Assembly: GCA_943324395.2 (NCBI GenBank)
Contig: CALPLL020000036.1
Coordinates: 1 to 12,187, forward strand
From: Rhizobium sp. Q54
GTDB taxonomy: Bacteria > Bacteroidota > Bacteroidia > Flavobacteriales > Flavobacteriaceae
Direction: 5' to 3'
DNA: 12,187 bases
Shown: one piece after another, positions 1 through 7,590 of the stretch
How the letters are laid out: each line of letters begins with the position of its first letter
Position numbering within the stretch: position 1 is the stretch's first letter
Translations under genes and position numbers: made by a program
Notes under the pieces: model-generated
What the model saw: only the letters and a program-made list of their open reading frames with translations
Databases searched by the model: none
What the model was told of the DNA's origin: nothing

Positions 1-1047
1 GTAACCCAAAGTGCTTTGCAAGAAGCACAATCAAGACCAGAATTACATGATGTTTTTAAGATGTTTAATAAATATTCTAAACAAGTAAATCCAAGAACTG
101 CTGATGCTGCATATTCTATTTTCCATGAAGGTTTAAATTCTCAAAATACTATTAAATTTCCAGTAAGTATTTATGGTCAAGCAAATCAGCAAAATCAGTC
201 ACGATATATTGCTATTTGCAATGCCTACGCAAACCGAGGTGCTCAGATGGATGATGTTTCTGCGGCTACTCAAGGGCAAGTTTATCAACGTGATCAGCAA
301 ACGGGGTATAACGATGCTGGATGGAATATTGAAGAAGGGAATTACGAAAGATGGATAACTCAAATAAATCCAGATTTAACATCAATTGGTCTTTTCAGAG
401 TAAGAGGAGTTATTAATTCAAGCTCATCGAAGTATGATCGTTTTGCACGATCTTTTCAAAACAGTAGTGGCAAAAACACAATGTATTTTAAATTTCATCC
501 CGATGTTTTTTCACTTTCAGCACCGGCCAGTTTAACATATAAAATTACGTGGCTAGATAAAAATCGAAATTCGACTTGGGCACTAAAATATTATAATTCA
601 TCTGGCTTACAGACTGCCTTAAATATTACAGGCATTGGAGATAATCAATGGAAAACAACTACCGTAACAATACAAAATCCAATTATTACCCAAAATGGAG
701 TTTTAGGCTCTGATTTTATGTTGGTCAATACAGATAACATTGACGATATCTTTCATGGTATTGAGGTAGAAATTACGCGAGCAAGTACTTTAAATTCAAT
801 TGATCATAATTCTGATAACTCAAAAATATTAATTTACCCAAACCCAACATCGTCTCTTATTTATTGGAATAAATATATTAAAATAGATGAAATTATTGTT
901 TATAATTCAAAAGGGCAAGTAGTTTCAACCGTCAATAAACCTGAAAACAATTCATTTAGCTTAATAAATTTAGAGAAAGGAATTTATTTTATTGAATTTC
1001 TTAAAGAGAAAAAAAGAGTATTAACTAAGAAAATAATAAAAGAATAA
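1..1047 (+). CDS. C-terminal part of a T9SS-secreted protein, probable carbohydrate-active enzyme (5' truncated by window edge)
   Basis: The reading frame is open from base 1, so the real start lies upstream; the 348 visible residues are the C-terminus of a longer protein. Residues about 274-348 form a type A sorting domain of the type IX secretion system: a YPNP motif at 279-282, a VYNSKGQ strand, a GIYFIEF strand and a basic KKIIKE end. Such domains direct export across the outer membrane and cleavage or anchoring by the Por machinery. The region before it (about 10-265) contains motifs such as ICNAYANRGAQMDD, YNDAGWNIEEGNYERW, YDRFARSF and DDIFHGIEVEI. From memory this resembles C-terminal regions of secreted bacterial glycosidases, with a helical tail followed by a beta-rich, carbohydrate-binding-like domain, but I cannot name the family and see no catalytic motif. 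A hairpin 12 bases after the stop separates it from the next gene. Sorting domain confident; enzyme role inferred. Confidence 0.75.
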   Translation, partial: VTQSALQEAQSRPELHDVFKMFNKYSKQVNPRTADAAYSIFHEGLNSQNTIKFPVSIYGQANQQNQSRYIAICNAYANRGAQMDDVSAATQGQVYQRDQQTGYNDAGWNIEEGNYERWITQINPDLTSIGLFRVRGVINSSSSKYDRFARSFQNSSGKNTMYFKFHPDVFSLSAPASLTYKITWLDKNRNSTWALKYYNSSGLQTALNITGIGDNQWKTTTVTIQNPIITQNGVLGSDFMLVNTDNIDDIFHGIEVEITRASTLNSIDHNSDNSKILIYPNPTSSLIYWNKYIKIDEIIVYNSKGQVVSTVNKPENNSFSLINLEKGIYFIEFLKEKKRVLTKKIIKE

Positions 1048-1059
1048 TTACCTCAATAT

Positions 1060-1082
1060 AAAAGCAATGAAACGGCTTTTTT
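1060..1082 (+). terminator. Probable intrinsic terminator after the T9SS cargo gene
   Basis: AAAAGC (1060-1065) can pair with GCTTTT (1075-1080) across a 9-nt loop, and the T-run continues to 1082. The stem is only 6 bp and mostly A-T, so it is modest. Its position just after the stop codon at 1045-1047 supports the call. Confidence 0.5.
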
Positions 1083-1155
1083 AAATTTATAAAAAACATT
1101 AAACCTTTTTATTTATTGAAAGTCTAAAAAATGTAAACTTTAAAACAAATATAAA

Positions 1156-1494
1156 ATGAAAAAATTAATTTTCGCAGTTTTAGTAACTGCAAGTTTAAAT
1201 GGATTTGCTCAAGAAGCAGATAAAAAAGGTGGTGCTGATAAAATGATGCAAAAAATGACAACAGAATTATCTTTAACAGCAGATCAACAAGCTATTTTAA
1301 AACCAATTGTTGAAGAACAATCGGCATTAAGAAAAGACAGTAAAGAAAATCCAGATCATGCAGATGCCAACAAATTAAAAGTAAAAGAACTTAACAAAAA
1401 AATTAAAGAAGTATTAACTCCTGCGCAGTTGGAAATTCAGAAAGCCAATATGGAAAAAGCTAAAGCTGAAGGAAAAAATGGTAGTAAAGAATAA
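1156..1494 (+). CDS. Small exported helical protein with two LTxxQ motifs (Spy/CpxP-like)
   Basis: This 112-residue protein has a clear Sec signal peptide (MKK, hydrophobic core to about 16, cleavage likely after A18 in GFAQ). The mature part is short, rich in Lys and Glu, and predicted helical. It carries two LTxxQ motifs, LTADQ at 40-44 and LTPAQ at 87-91, spaced as in the Spy/CpxP family of periplasmic proteins. Known family members act in envelope stress as small chaperones or modulators of a sensor kinase; Flavobacterial paralogs are numerous and mostly uncharacterised, so the exact role here is unknown. The start is the only sensible one, giving a complete signal peptide. The gene stands alone between two terminators, so it is probably transcribed by itself and not part of the susC operon. 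I found no good TAnnTTTG element in the 108 bases before it. Family call fairly sure; function open. Confidence 0.75.
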   Translation: MKKLIFAVLVTASLNGFAQEADKKGGADKMMQKMTTELSLTADQQAILKPIVEEQSALRKDSKENPDHADANKLKVKELNKKIKEVLTPAQLEIQKANMEKAKAEGKNGSKE

Positions 1495-1510
1495 AACAAA
1501 ACTTTAATGA

Positions 1511-1545
1511 AAAAAAAACTTTCGAAAATTCGAAAGTTTTTTTTT
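1511..1545 (+). terminator. Strong, symmetric intrinsic terminator after the Spy-like gene
   Basis: A perfect inverted repeat pairs 1511-1526 (A-run then CTTTCGAA) with 1529-1544 (TTCGAAAG then a T-run), leaving only AA between the arms, so the real loop is probably 4 or more nt. An A-run on one side and nine T on the other make it able to work on either strand. It lies 17 bases after the stop at 1494. Confidence 0.88.
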
Positions 1546-1648
1546 GAAGGATAGTCAATAATTAAAATGATATTTTGCTTTAGACTTAATTGTAATTGAG
1601 GTTATGGTGCAGTTGCATAATTCAAATTAATTAAATGGTATTTAAATT

Positions 1649-1675
1649 GAGACAAATTCACACTATAAAAGAGAC
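1649..1675 (+). promoter_or_regulatory. Candidate operator: direct repeat GAGAC...GAGAC, 22-bp period
   Basis: GAGAC occurs at 1649-1653 and again at 1671-1675, 22 bp apart start to start, or about two helical turns; each copy is also followed three bases later by TT. AraC-family domains such as the one ending the nearby HTCS usually bind direct repeats of about this period. The pair sits just upstream of where a -33 box would lie for the -7 element at 1708-1715. A 5-bp repeat can arise by chance, so this is a suggestion only. Confidence 0.25.
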
Positions 1676-1707
1676 TTTTTGAACCTGCATGAATCGACTA
1701 AAAAGTT

Positions 1708-1715
1708 TATTTTTG
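1708..1715 (+). promoter_or_regulatory. Candidate -7 element of the susC operon promoter
   Basis: TATTTTTG matches the Bacteroidota -7 consensus TAnnTTTG exactly. Transcription would begin near 1722, leaving a leader of about 127 nt before susC. No TTG lies at the usual 17-23 nt upstream; the nearest (1679-1681) is 26 nt away. A missing -33 box fits a promoter that depends on an activator, here plausibly the HTCS. Confidence 0.4.
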
Positions 1716-1848
1716 AATTATAATAATTGTGTAATTAAAATTGAAATGATGATATTTCTTATAAAAAATTTAATTTTATTTTAAGGAATTTGATTTTTTT
1801 AATTCAAAAATTGTCAAATAAAACAACTTATTAATTAACCCAAAAATA

Positions 1849-4800
1849 ATGAAATTTAAATTATTAATACTTATTTTTTTAACATCTATCTTAACCTCGT
1901 TTGCTCAAACTACGATTGAAGGAGTTGTTAATGACTCTAAAGGATTACCCTTAATTGGCGCTAACGTAGTTGTCAAAGGAACTAAAAACGGAGTTTTGAC
2001 AGATTTTGACGGGGTTTTTAAAATTCAGGCCAAAATCGGTGACGTTTTAATTATATCAAGTTTGGGCTTTGACAAAAAAGAAGTCAAAATAAAGGGAAAT
2101 TCTATTAAAATTGTTCTTGGAGAATTAAATGAAGCTCTGAATGAAGTTGTGGTAATTGGTTATGGTTCAGTCAAGAAAAAGGATTTGACAGGAGCAGTTT
2201 CATCTGTTAGAGCAACCAGTATAGAGAAAGGAGATCCAATAGATCTTCAAACTGCTTTTTCAGGTCGTGTAGCTGGTCTTCAAATAACACAAAATGACAA
2301 TGGTTTAGGGTCAGGTGTTAAAGCAATTATTCGTGGTGGAAGCTCACTAACAAGTGGAAATCAGCCATTATATGTAATTGATGGATTTCCAATTATTCCA
2401 GATGATAATGTATCATCAAATCCATTATCTGATTTAGACCCTGGTCAAATTAAGTCAATTGAAGTTTTAAAAGATGCTTCAGCAACAGCTATTTATGGCG
2501 CAAGAGGGTCTAATGGAGTAATTATTATCACCACTAAATTAGGAAAAGAAGGAAAGCCAGTGATAACTACAACGTTAAGTTCGGGCACTTCATTTGTATC
2601 AAAATTCCCTAGAATACTTACTGATTTAGAATACATCGACACAAGAATAATTCAAGATAACATAAATTATTTAAATGGTAGCACAGACAATTTAAGCACC
2701 TATTGGCAAGATTTAAAAAATACAAATGCACGCGGAGTTGATTGGGCTAAAGAAGCAACACAACTTGCATCAACTCAGAGAATGGATCTTAGTATAGGTG
2801 GCGGAACTAAAGAAGGATTAAATTACCAAATTTCTGGAAATTTTTTAGATCAAGAAGGCGTAGTTATACATACTAATTTTAAAAGATATAATTTAAATTC
2901 GAACTTAGTACAATCTATTGGGAAAAATACTAAAATTGGTACAAATATTAAATTGGCTTTTTCTAAAAATATTGGAAGAAGTCTTGATAAAGATGCCGAT
3001 GGAATTTTTAAAAAGATTTTTTCTACCAATCCTTTTCAGCCTATTAATTTTCAGGTTGGAGATATTAATATTGATCCAGAAACTAACACTGGAGACAATG
3101 AAAATGTTATTACTTATCTAAAAGAGGTTAAAAATGAAACTCAAAGTACTAGAATTATTGGAAATCTATTTTATGAAACAAAATTAGTTAGTAATTTGAC
3201 TTTTTATACTAGTTATGGTTTTAATCGTGGGTATATTAATAACCAAATATTTTTACCCTCTACTGTATTAAAAGGATACAGACAAAATGGAATAGCCGAA
3301 TTTGAAAAAATTGAAACGATAAATCAAGTATTTGAAACTCGATTTAATTATAAGAAAGTATTTGATAAACATAATATAAATGCTACAGTAGTTGGAGAAT
3401 TTTCAGATAATTTAAAAAGTATATTTACTGCCGGAGGAACCGGTTTTAGTAATCAAACAAATGGTTTTAATAACTTATCTAGTGCAACTATAGCAACTTT
3501 CCCTTCAAACAATATAGCAAAAGATAACTTATTGTCTTTTTTAGGTAGAGTGGCCTATGGTTTTAATGATAAATACCTTATAACTGCATCTATTAGAGCG
3601 GACGGTTCTTCAAAATTTGGGAAAGAGAATAAATGGGGATACTTTCCCTCTGTTGCTTTAGGATGGACACTTTCGGAGGAGTCAATTATCAAAAAATTGA
3701 ATATTTTTGACAATTTCAAGTTAAGAGCATCTTATGGAGTAACTGGTAATAACCAAATACCTGCATACAGCTCAATAAGCTTATTAGGGCCAGCAAATTA
3801 TGTGTTTAATGATGTATTTTATTCTGGAGTAGCTCAAAACAGGGTTTCTAATCCAGGCTTGAAATGGGAAACGACTACACAATCCAATTTAGGTATTGAT
3901 TTAGGGTTTTTTAAAAATCGTTTAAATATTACTGCTGAAGTTTATTCTAAAAAAACAACTGATTTATTATTAGAAGTTCAATTGCCTTTGTCCTCAGGTT
4001 TCGAAACTGCTTTAAAAAATATTGGATCTTTTAGTAATAGAGGTTTTGAATTAACAATTAATTCAATCAATATTGATAATAGCAATTTTAAATGGAAATC
4101 TGATTTTACTTTTTCATTTAATAGAAATAAGGTACTGGATTTAGGAGATAAGTTTGAATTTTATTTTAATGCAAATATTTTTCCAAGTAAATTCATGAAT
4201 GAAATATTAATTCGTGTAGGACAATCAACTGGAGTTTATTATGGATTCATTGAAGATCAAATTATTAACAATCAAACAGAAGCTGCAAATAGCCCTTTAC
4301 AAATTGGTGTTGGGATTCCAGATATAAACAATAATGGACAAGTCAAAATTTATGATGTCAATGGAGATGGTATAATTAATAGTTATGACAAAGTGCCAAT
4401 AGCTAATACAAATCCAGATTTTATTGGAGGTTTAAATAATGAATTTACTTATAAAAATTTTGACTTCAGTTTCTTTTTACGTTTTTCTTATGGTAACGAC
4501 GTAATAAATGGAAATATTGGGAATTTAGATAAGGGAGGTATTAATAATTGGAACACATTAAAATCTATGTCTGATTATTCTTATAGTGCTGCATATAATC
4601 CTACCGGTACCTTTCATGGTGAAAATGGCAATGGAGTATATTCCTCTTTATTTAGAAGTGCTTATGTGGAAGATGGATCTTTTTTAAAATGTGACTTCAT
4701 AACATTAGGATATGCAATGCCTAAATCAATAGTAGATAATTTAAATCTAAATAAATTTAGACTTTTTGCCAGGGTAAATAATCCTTTTATGCTTACTAGA

Positions 4801-4926
4801 TATTCTTGGTTTGATCCAGAAGTAAATGCAATTGGAGGTACAGCTGGAAGAGTTGGTGGAGGTGTAGATCTTGGTAGTTATCCACGAAGTACTTCCATTA
4901 CATTGGGACTTTCACTTAATTTTTAA
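1849..4926 (+). CDS. SusC/RagA-family TonB-dependent outer-membrane transporter
   Basis: This 1025-residue protein is a full-length SusC-type transporter, which imports oligosaccharides across the outer membrane using TonB/ExbBD energy and pairs with a SusD lid. Domains in order: signal peptide 1-19 (cleavage at SFA-Q); a carboxypeptidase-D-regulatory-like beta domain about 22-95 (IEGVVNDSKGLPLIGANVVV); the SusC signature near 98-120 (NEVVVIGYGSVKKKDLTGAV); the plug to about 230, with GRVAGLQI, PLYVIDGFP and SIEVLKDASATAIYGARGS; then the 22-stranded barrel ending in an aromatic residue (LSLNF). The Asp/Asn-rich loop at 836-848 (DVNGDGIINSYDK) is the family's usual calcium-type loop. There is no STN domain, so it is not the kind of transducing receptor that controls an anti-sigma factor; this fits control by the HTCS instead. 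It is first in a three-gene operon, 14 nt before the SusD-like gene. The family is certain; the substrate is unknown. Confidence 0.97.
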   Translation: MKFKLLILIFLTSILTSFAQTTIEGVVNDSKGLPLIGANVVVKGTKNGVLTDFDGVFKIQAKIGDVLIISSLGFDKKEVKIKGNSIKIVLGELNEALNEVVVIGYGSVKKKDLTGAVSSVRATSIEKGDPIDLQTAFSGRVAGLQITQNDNGLGSGVKAIIRGGSSLTSGNQPLYVIDGFPIIPDDNVSSNPLSDLDPGQIKSIEVLKDASATAIYGARGSNGVIIITTKLGKEGKPVITTTLSSGTSFVSKFPRILTDLEYIDTRIIQDNINYLNGSTDNLSTYWQDLKNTNARGVDWAKEATQLASTQRMDLSIGGGTKEGLNYQISGNFLDQEGVVIHTNFKRYNLNSNLVQSIGKNTKIGTNIKLAFSKNIGRSLDKDADGIFKKIFSTNPFQPINFQVGDINIDPETNTGDNENVITYLKEVKNETQSTRIIGNLFYETKLVSNLTFYTSYGFNRGYINNQIFLPSTVLKGYRQNGIAEFEKIETINQVFETRFNYKKVFDKHNINATVVGEFSDNLKSIFTAGGTGFSNQTNGFNNLSSATIATFPSNNIAKDNLLSFLGRVAYGFNDKYLITASIRADGSSKFGKENKWGYFPSVALGWTLSEESIIKKLNIFDNFKLRASYGVTGNNQIPAYSSISLLGPANYVFNDVFYSGVAQNRVSNPGLKWETTTQSNLGIDLGFFKNRLNITAEVYSKKTTDLLLEVQLPLSSGFETALKNIGSFSNRGFELTINSINIDNSNFKWKSDFTFSFNRNKVLDLGDKFEFYFNANIFPSKFMNEILIRVGQSTGVYYGFIEDQIINNQTEAANSPLQIGVGIPDINNNGQVKIYDVNGDGIINSYDKVPIANTNPDFIGGLNNEFTYKNFDFSFFLRFSYGNDVINGNIGNLDKGGINNWNTLKSMSDYSYSAAYNPTGTFHGENGNGVYSSLFRSAYVEDGSFLKCDFITLGYAMPKSIVDNLNLNKFRLFARVNNPFMLTRYSWFDPEVNAIGGTAGRVGGGVDLGSYPRSTSITLGLSLNF

Positions 4927-4940
4927 TTTAAATAAAAAAA

Positions 4941-6644
4941 ATGATGAATAAAATCAAATATTTATTTCTTAGTGTGTTGTTTGTGAGTTTTGTGGGTTGT
5001 AGTGATATTTTAGAAGAAGTTCCAGTTTCAGAACTTTCAGTTGAAAATTCATTTAATACAGAATCCGATGCAAAAGCAGCAATTGTAGGAGTATACAACT
5101 CGTTACATCTAGAAGGAGTATATGGAAAAAGCCAAACTCTTTTTTCTACTGATGAACATAATGCTGGATCAAAAGTACCACTTTCGGGATTAAACTTATA
5201 CTCTTTCACAGCAGACAATGTTGAAGTAATTTTGCCTATTTGGAGAGATCATTATGAGGGAATAAATCGAGCAAATCTTGCTATATCTAAAATTCCAAAT
5301 ATTAATATGAATGTTGATGAAAGAAATACTTTAGTGGCAGAAGCAAAATTTATTAAAGCATTATTATACTTCAATTTAATAAGATATTATGGAGACGTAC
5401 CTTATAAAGAATCAGAAACTACATCTTTAAATGATCTAAATATACCTAGAACTCCCGTTGCAACAATATATGAAAATATGATTAGAGATCTTGAATATTG
5501 TGTGGTCCATTTAAATGTTAAAGCTGCCGGTTTAGCAGGACATGCCACGCAAGATGCAGCTAAAACTTTATTAGCTAGTATATACCTAACAAGAGGTAGT
5601 ATGGCAAGAAGGAATAACAACGGAAATGGTATAGCAGATTTTACTTTAGCATCTAGATATTCTAAAGAGGTAATAGATTCAAATAGATATAGATTATGTT
5701 CTTATTTTCCAGATGCATTTATAGTTCAAAATAAAAATAATGATGAAATTGTTTTTGATGTACAATTTAAATCACCTGGATTAGGGGTTGGTAACACCAT
5801 TGGAATAAATATGGGAATTCCTTCAACTTCTTCTGGAGTAGATAATTTATCCGCAGGCGGATCACAAGGTGCTATAAGAGCTAATCCCTATCATCAATTC
5901 TATTATGAAGTAGCAGATAGTATTCGCATGAAATGGACTGATGCTAGAATTTTAATAAATGCTGCTACTGGAAGGTATTCTATTGTGAGTGCTGTTAGCA
6001 CAAATCCACCTGTTTCGGCAGCGAAATTCAGAAGATATCCAGTTAGGAGTCCTGGGTTCGTACTCCAAACTAATGATTACGATGTTAATTGGCCAATTTT
6101 TAGATTTGCAGAAGTATTGTTAATTTATGCAGAGGCATCAAACGAAATAAATGGCCCAAATCAATTAGCAATAAATGCATTAAATTTACTTAGAAGCAGA
6201 GCCAGAAATACTAATATAGGTGGAGTTCACAGAGATATTTTACCACGTTCTTTGTCTCTACAAAGATCAATTGGTCTAGTAGATTTGACTCTTACTAATT
6301 CGTTGGTTTCAACTCAATCTGCTTTTAGAAATTATATTTTATTAGAGAGAAGTAGAGAATTAAGTCAAGAAGGCAAAAGATGGTTTGATTTGGTTCGATG
6401 GGGAATTCTAAAAAGTACCTTGCGTGGTTTAAATGCTAAATGTATTGCAAAAATTTCAGAAACTCCTCCAGTTGAAGTTCCTGTAATAACAAATACTAAA
6501 TGGACTAATTATTGGAATGGAAGAGTTGACGAATGGAATTTAATAACAGGTGCAATTCAAGATTTTCATATGTTACTTCCAATACCAACTAATGAAAGAA
6601 TGGCAAATCCAGCTATAGGACCTAATAACCCTGGATATAATTAA
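4941..6644 (+). CDS. SusD/RagB-family surface glycan-binding lipoprotein
   Basis: This 567-residue protein is the SusD-type partner that caps the SusC barrel and binds glycan on the cell surface. The N-terminus is a lipoprotein signal ending FVGC, with the lipidated Cys at 20; the acidic stretch soon after (SDILEE) fits a Bacteroidota surface-export signal. Family motifs are seen along the whole length: helical TPR-like segment AKFIKALLYFNLIRYYGDVP (135-154), AKTLLASIYLTRG, FRFAEVLLIYAEA (387-399), the conserved block ERSRELSQEGKRWFDLVRWG (469-488), and the closing LLPIPTNE...NPGYN. No truncation is visible. Two ATG codons are in tandem at 4941 and 4944; either gives a normal signal peptide. 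An A-run precedes them and no Shine-Dalgarno is present. It lies 14 nt after susC and 15 nt before the next lipoprotein gene, so co-transcription is nearly certain. Ligand cannot be read from the sequence. Confidence 0.97.
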   Translation: MMNKIKYLFLSVLFVSFVGCSDILEEVPVSELSVENSFNTESDAKAAIVGVYNSLHLEGVYGKSQTLFSTDEHNAGSKVPLSGLNLYSFTADNVEVILPIWRDHYEGINRANLAISKIPNINMNVDERNTLVAEAKFIKALLYFNLIRYYGDVPYKESETTSLNDLNIPRTPVATIYENMIRDLEYCVVHLNVKAAGLAGHATQDAAKTLLASIYLTRGSMARRNNNGNGIADFTLASRYSKEVIDSNRYRLCSYFPDAFIVQNKNNDEIVFDVQFKSPGLGVGNTIGINMGIPSTSSGVDNLSAGGSQGAIRANPYHQFYYEVADSIRMKWTDARILINAATGRYSIVSAVSTNPPVSAAKFRRYPVRSPGFVLQTNDYDVNWPIFRFAEVLLIYAEASNEINGPNQLAINALNLLRSRARNTNIGGVHRDILPRSLSLQRSIGLVDLTLTNSLVSTQSAFRNYILLERSRELSQEGKRWFDLVRWGILKSTLRGLNAKCIAKISETPPVEVPVITNTKWTNYWNGRVDEWNLITGAIQDFHMLLPIPTNERMANPAIGPNNPGYN

Positions 6645-6659
6645 TTAAAATAAGTAGAT

Positions 6660-7391
6660 ATGAAAATCAAATATTCAATTAGTATTTTAAAACTTTTATC
6701 GATTTTGTTTTTATTCGCTTCATGCGAAGAAGATGATTTAGACACATGGGTTAGTATAGAAGCTGATAAAACAGCAGTAGCTGTTAATGAAATTGTAACA
6801 TTTAAAATGTCAGGTAACGCCGAAACTTATGTTGTTTATACTGGAGATGCGGGACACGATTTCACAAAAAGTTATTTAGTAATTACAGGAGGTAGAACAA
6901 TTGATCAAGAAGATTATGTATTAAAACAAACCGGTTTAAACACATGGACTCCTATTTTGACTGCTGAAATTACAGCTTATAATATTTTAAATCCTAATTC
7001 ACCACTTGATGCCAATACGGTAATTGCAGGCTTAAGAAGGTTATTAGATCAATCGTATTATAAAGATACTGCAGCAATAAGAATTAGAGAATTAATGCCA
7101 ACACTTAAATCTTTTACTGATTGTCAAAACCTAGTAGGAACTTATTTTACAAATTTAAGTGTATTATTGACTCCTGTAGGAGGATTTTCTACTGGCGTAG
7201 CTATAAATAGATATAATTTAACTTATTCCTATAAATTTACTACCCCTGGAACCTATGTTGTAACTTTATTAGGTACTAGAGTAGGTGATAAAATTTATTC
7301 AGGTGCTGGTTATATTTATAATAGTACTGCATCTGCTAGTGAATATAATTATGAAAGATATACAGCAAGAGTAACTATTGTCGTTCAATAA
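6660..7391 (+). CDS. PUL-associated surface lipoprotein, PKD/Ig-like (possibly DUF5017-related)
   Basis: This 243-residue protein is third in the susC operon, 15 nt after the SusD-like gene. The signal peptide ends FASC (Cys at 22), and the next residues EEDD are an acidic run like the lipoprotein export signal that sends Bacteroidota lipoproteins to the cell surface. Residues about 30-62 (VSIEADKTAVAVNEIVTFKM, then a SGNAE turn and YTGDAGHDF) look like the first strands of the PKD/DUF5017-type domains found after SusD in many PULs. The C-terminal strands (YKFTTPGTYVVTLLGT, then ARVTIVVQ) complete an Ig-like fold. Between them, about 95-165, is a mostly helical insert rich in polar residues and not recognised. 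By position it probably is a surface glycan-binding protein, functionally like SusE/SusF, though not similar to them in sequence as far as I can see. No catalytic motif is visible. Lipoprotein and operon membership sure; binding role inferred. Confidence 0.8.
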   Translation: MKIKYSISILKLLSILFLFASCEEDDLDTWVSIEADKTAVAVNEIVTFKMSGNAETYVVYTGDAGHDFTKSYLVITGGRTIDQEDYVLKQTGLNTWTPILTAEITAYNILNPNSPLDANTVIAGLRRLLDQSYYKDTAAIRIRELMPTLKSFTDCQNLVGTYFTNLSVLLTPVGGFSTGVAINRYNLTYSYKFTTPGTYVVTLLGTRVGDKIYSGAGYIYNSTASASEYNYERYTARVTIVVQ

Positions 7392-7408
7392 TTTTTTTAC
7401 CCTCTAAA

Positions 7409-7456
7409 ATTTTAAATAAATAAACCTGTCTAATGACAGGTTTATTTATTTAAAAT
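7409..7456. terminator. Bidirectional terminator between convergent susC operon and HTCS gene
   Basis: A perfect 22-bp inverted repeat pairs 7409-7430 with 7435-7456 around the loop TAAT. The core is AACCTGTC / GACAGGTT and the outer stem is A/T-rich, giving a T-rich 3' side on both strands. It begins 18 bases after the lipoprotein stop codon, and 134 bases after the HTCS stop on the other strand, so it can end both transcription units. Confidence 0.9.
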
Positions 7457-7590
7457 GTAAGTACTATAAATAGAATAGTCTTTAAAATAAATTGACCTAA
7501 AATCCCAGACAAACAATAAAGGTTTAAACCAATATCATAATCAAATTAAAAGTAAAGTTCTTTTTTCTGATACTTCATATCATGAAAATA

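Larger units (their letters stand above)
1495..1848. other. 354-bp intergenic control region upstream of the susC operon
   Basis: No gene of credible length is seen on either strand. After the terminator at 1511-1545 the stretch holds a -7-like element (1708-1715), a GAGAC direct repeat (1649-1675), and a short inverted repeat TTATG (1602-1606) / CATAA (1616-1620). The rest is plain AT-rich DNA. The bases just before the ATG at 1849 are A-rich (CCCAAAAATA), as is usual for Bacteroidota translation starts that lack a Shine-Dalgarno sequence. Confidence 0.7.

Noticed and set aside
1134-1141. TAAACTTT as a -7 box for the Spy-like gene
   Set aside because: It lacks the final G, has only 15 nt to the nearest TTG, and would start transcription just about 8 bases before the ATG.
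4354-4392. EF-hand or dockerin-like DVNGDG motif in the SusC protein
   Set aside because: This Asp-rich loop is a common conserved element of SusC/RagA proteins, not a sign of a cellulosome-type dockerin or gene fusion.
4928-5620. Minus-strand frames opposite the SusD-like gene (4928-5218 and 5402-5620)
   Set aside because: They are shadows of a clearly conserved SusD coding sequence and have no signal or domain of their own.
7521-7530. Perfect palindrome GGTTTAAACC in the convergent intergenic region
   Set aside because: Ten bases, isolated, not near a promoter; expected by chance in AT-rich DNA.
7568-7582. Small hairpin TGATA/TATCA just after the HTCS stop as its terminator
   Set aside because: The stem is 5 bp and is followed by an A-run, not a T-run, in the direction of HTCS transcription; the hairpin at 7409-7456 is the better candidate.
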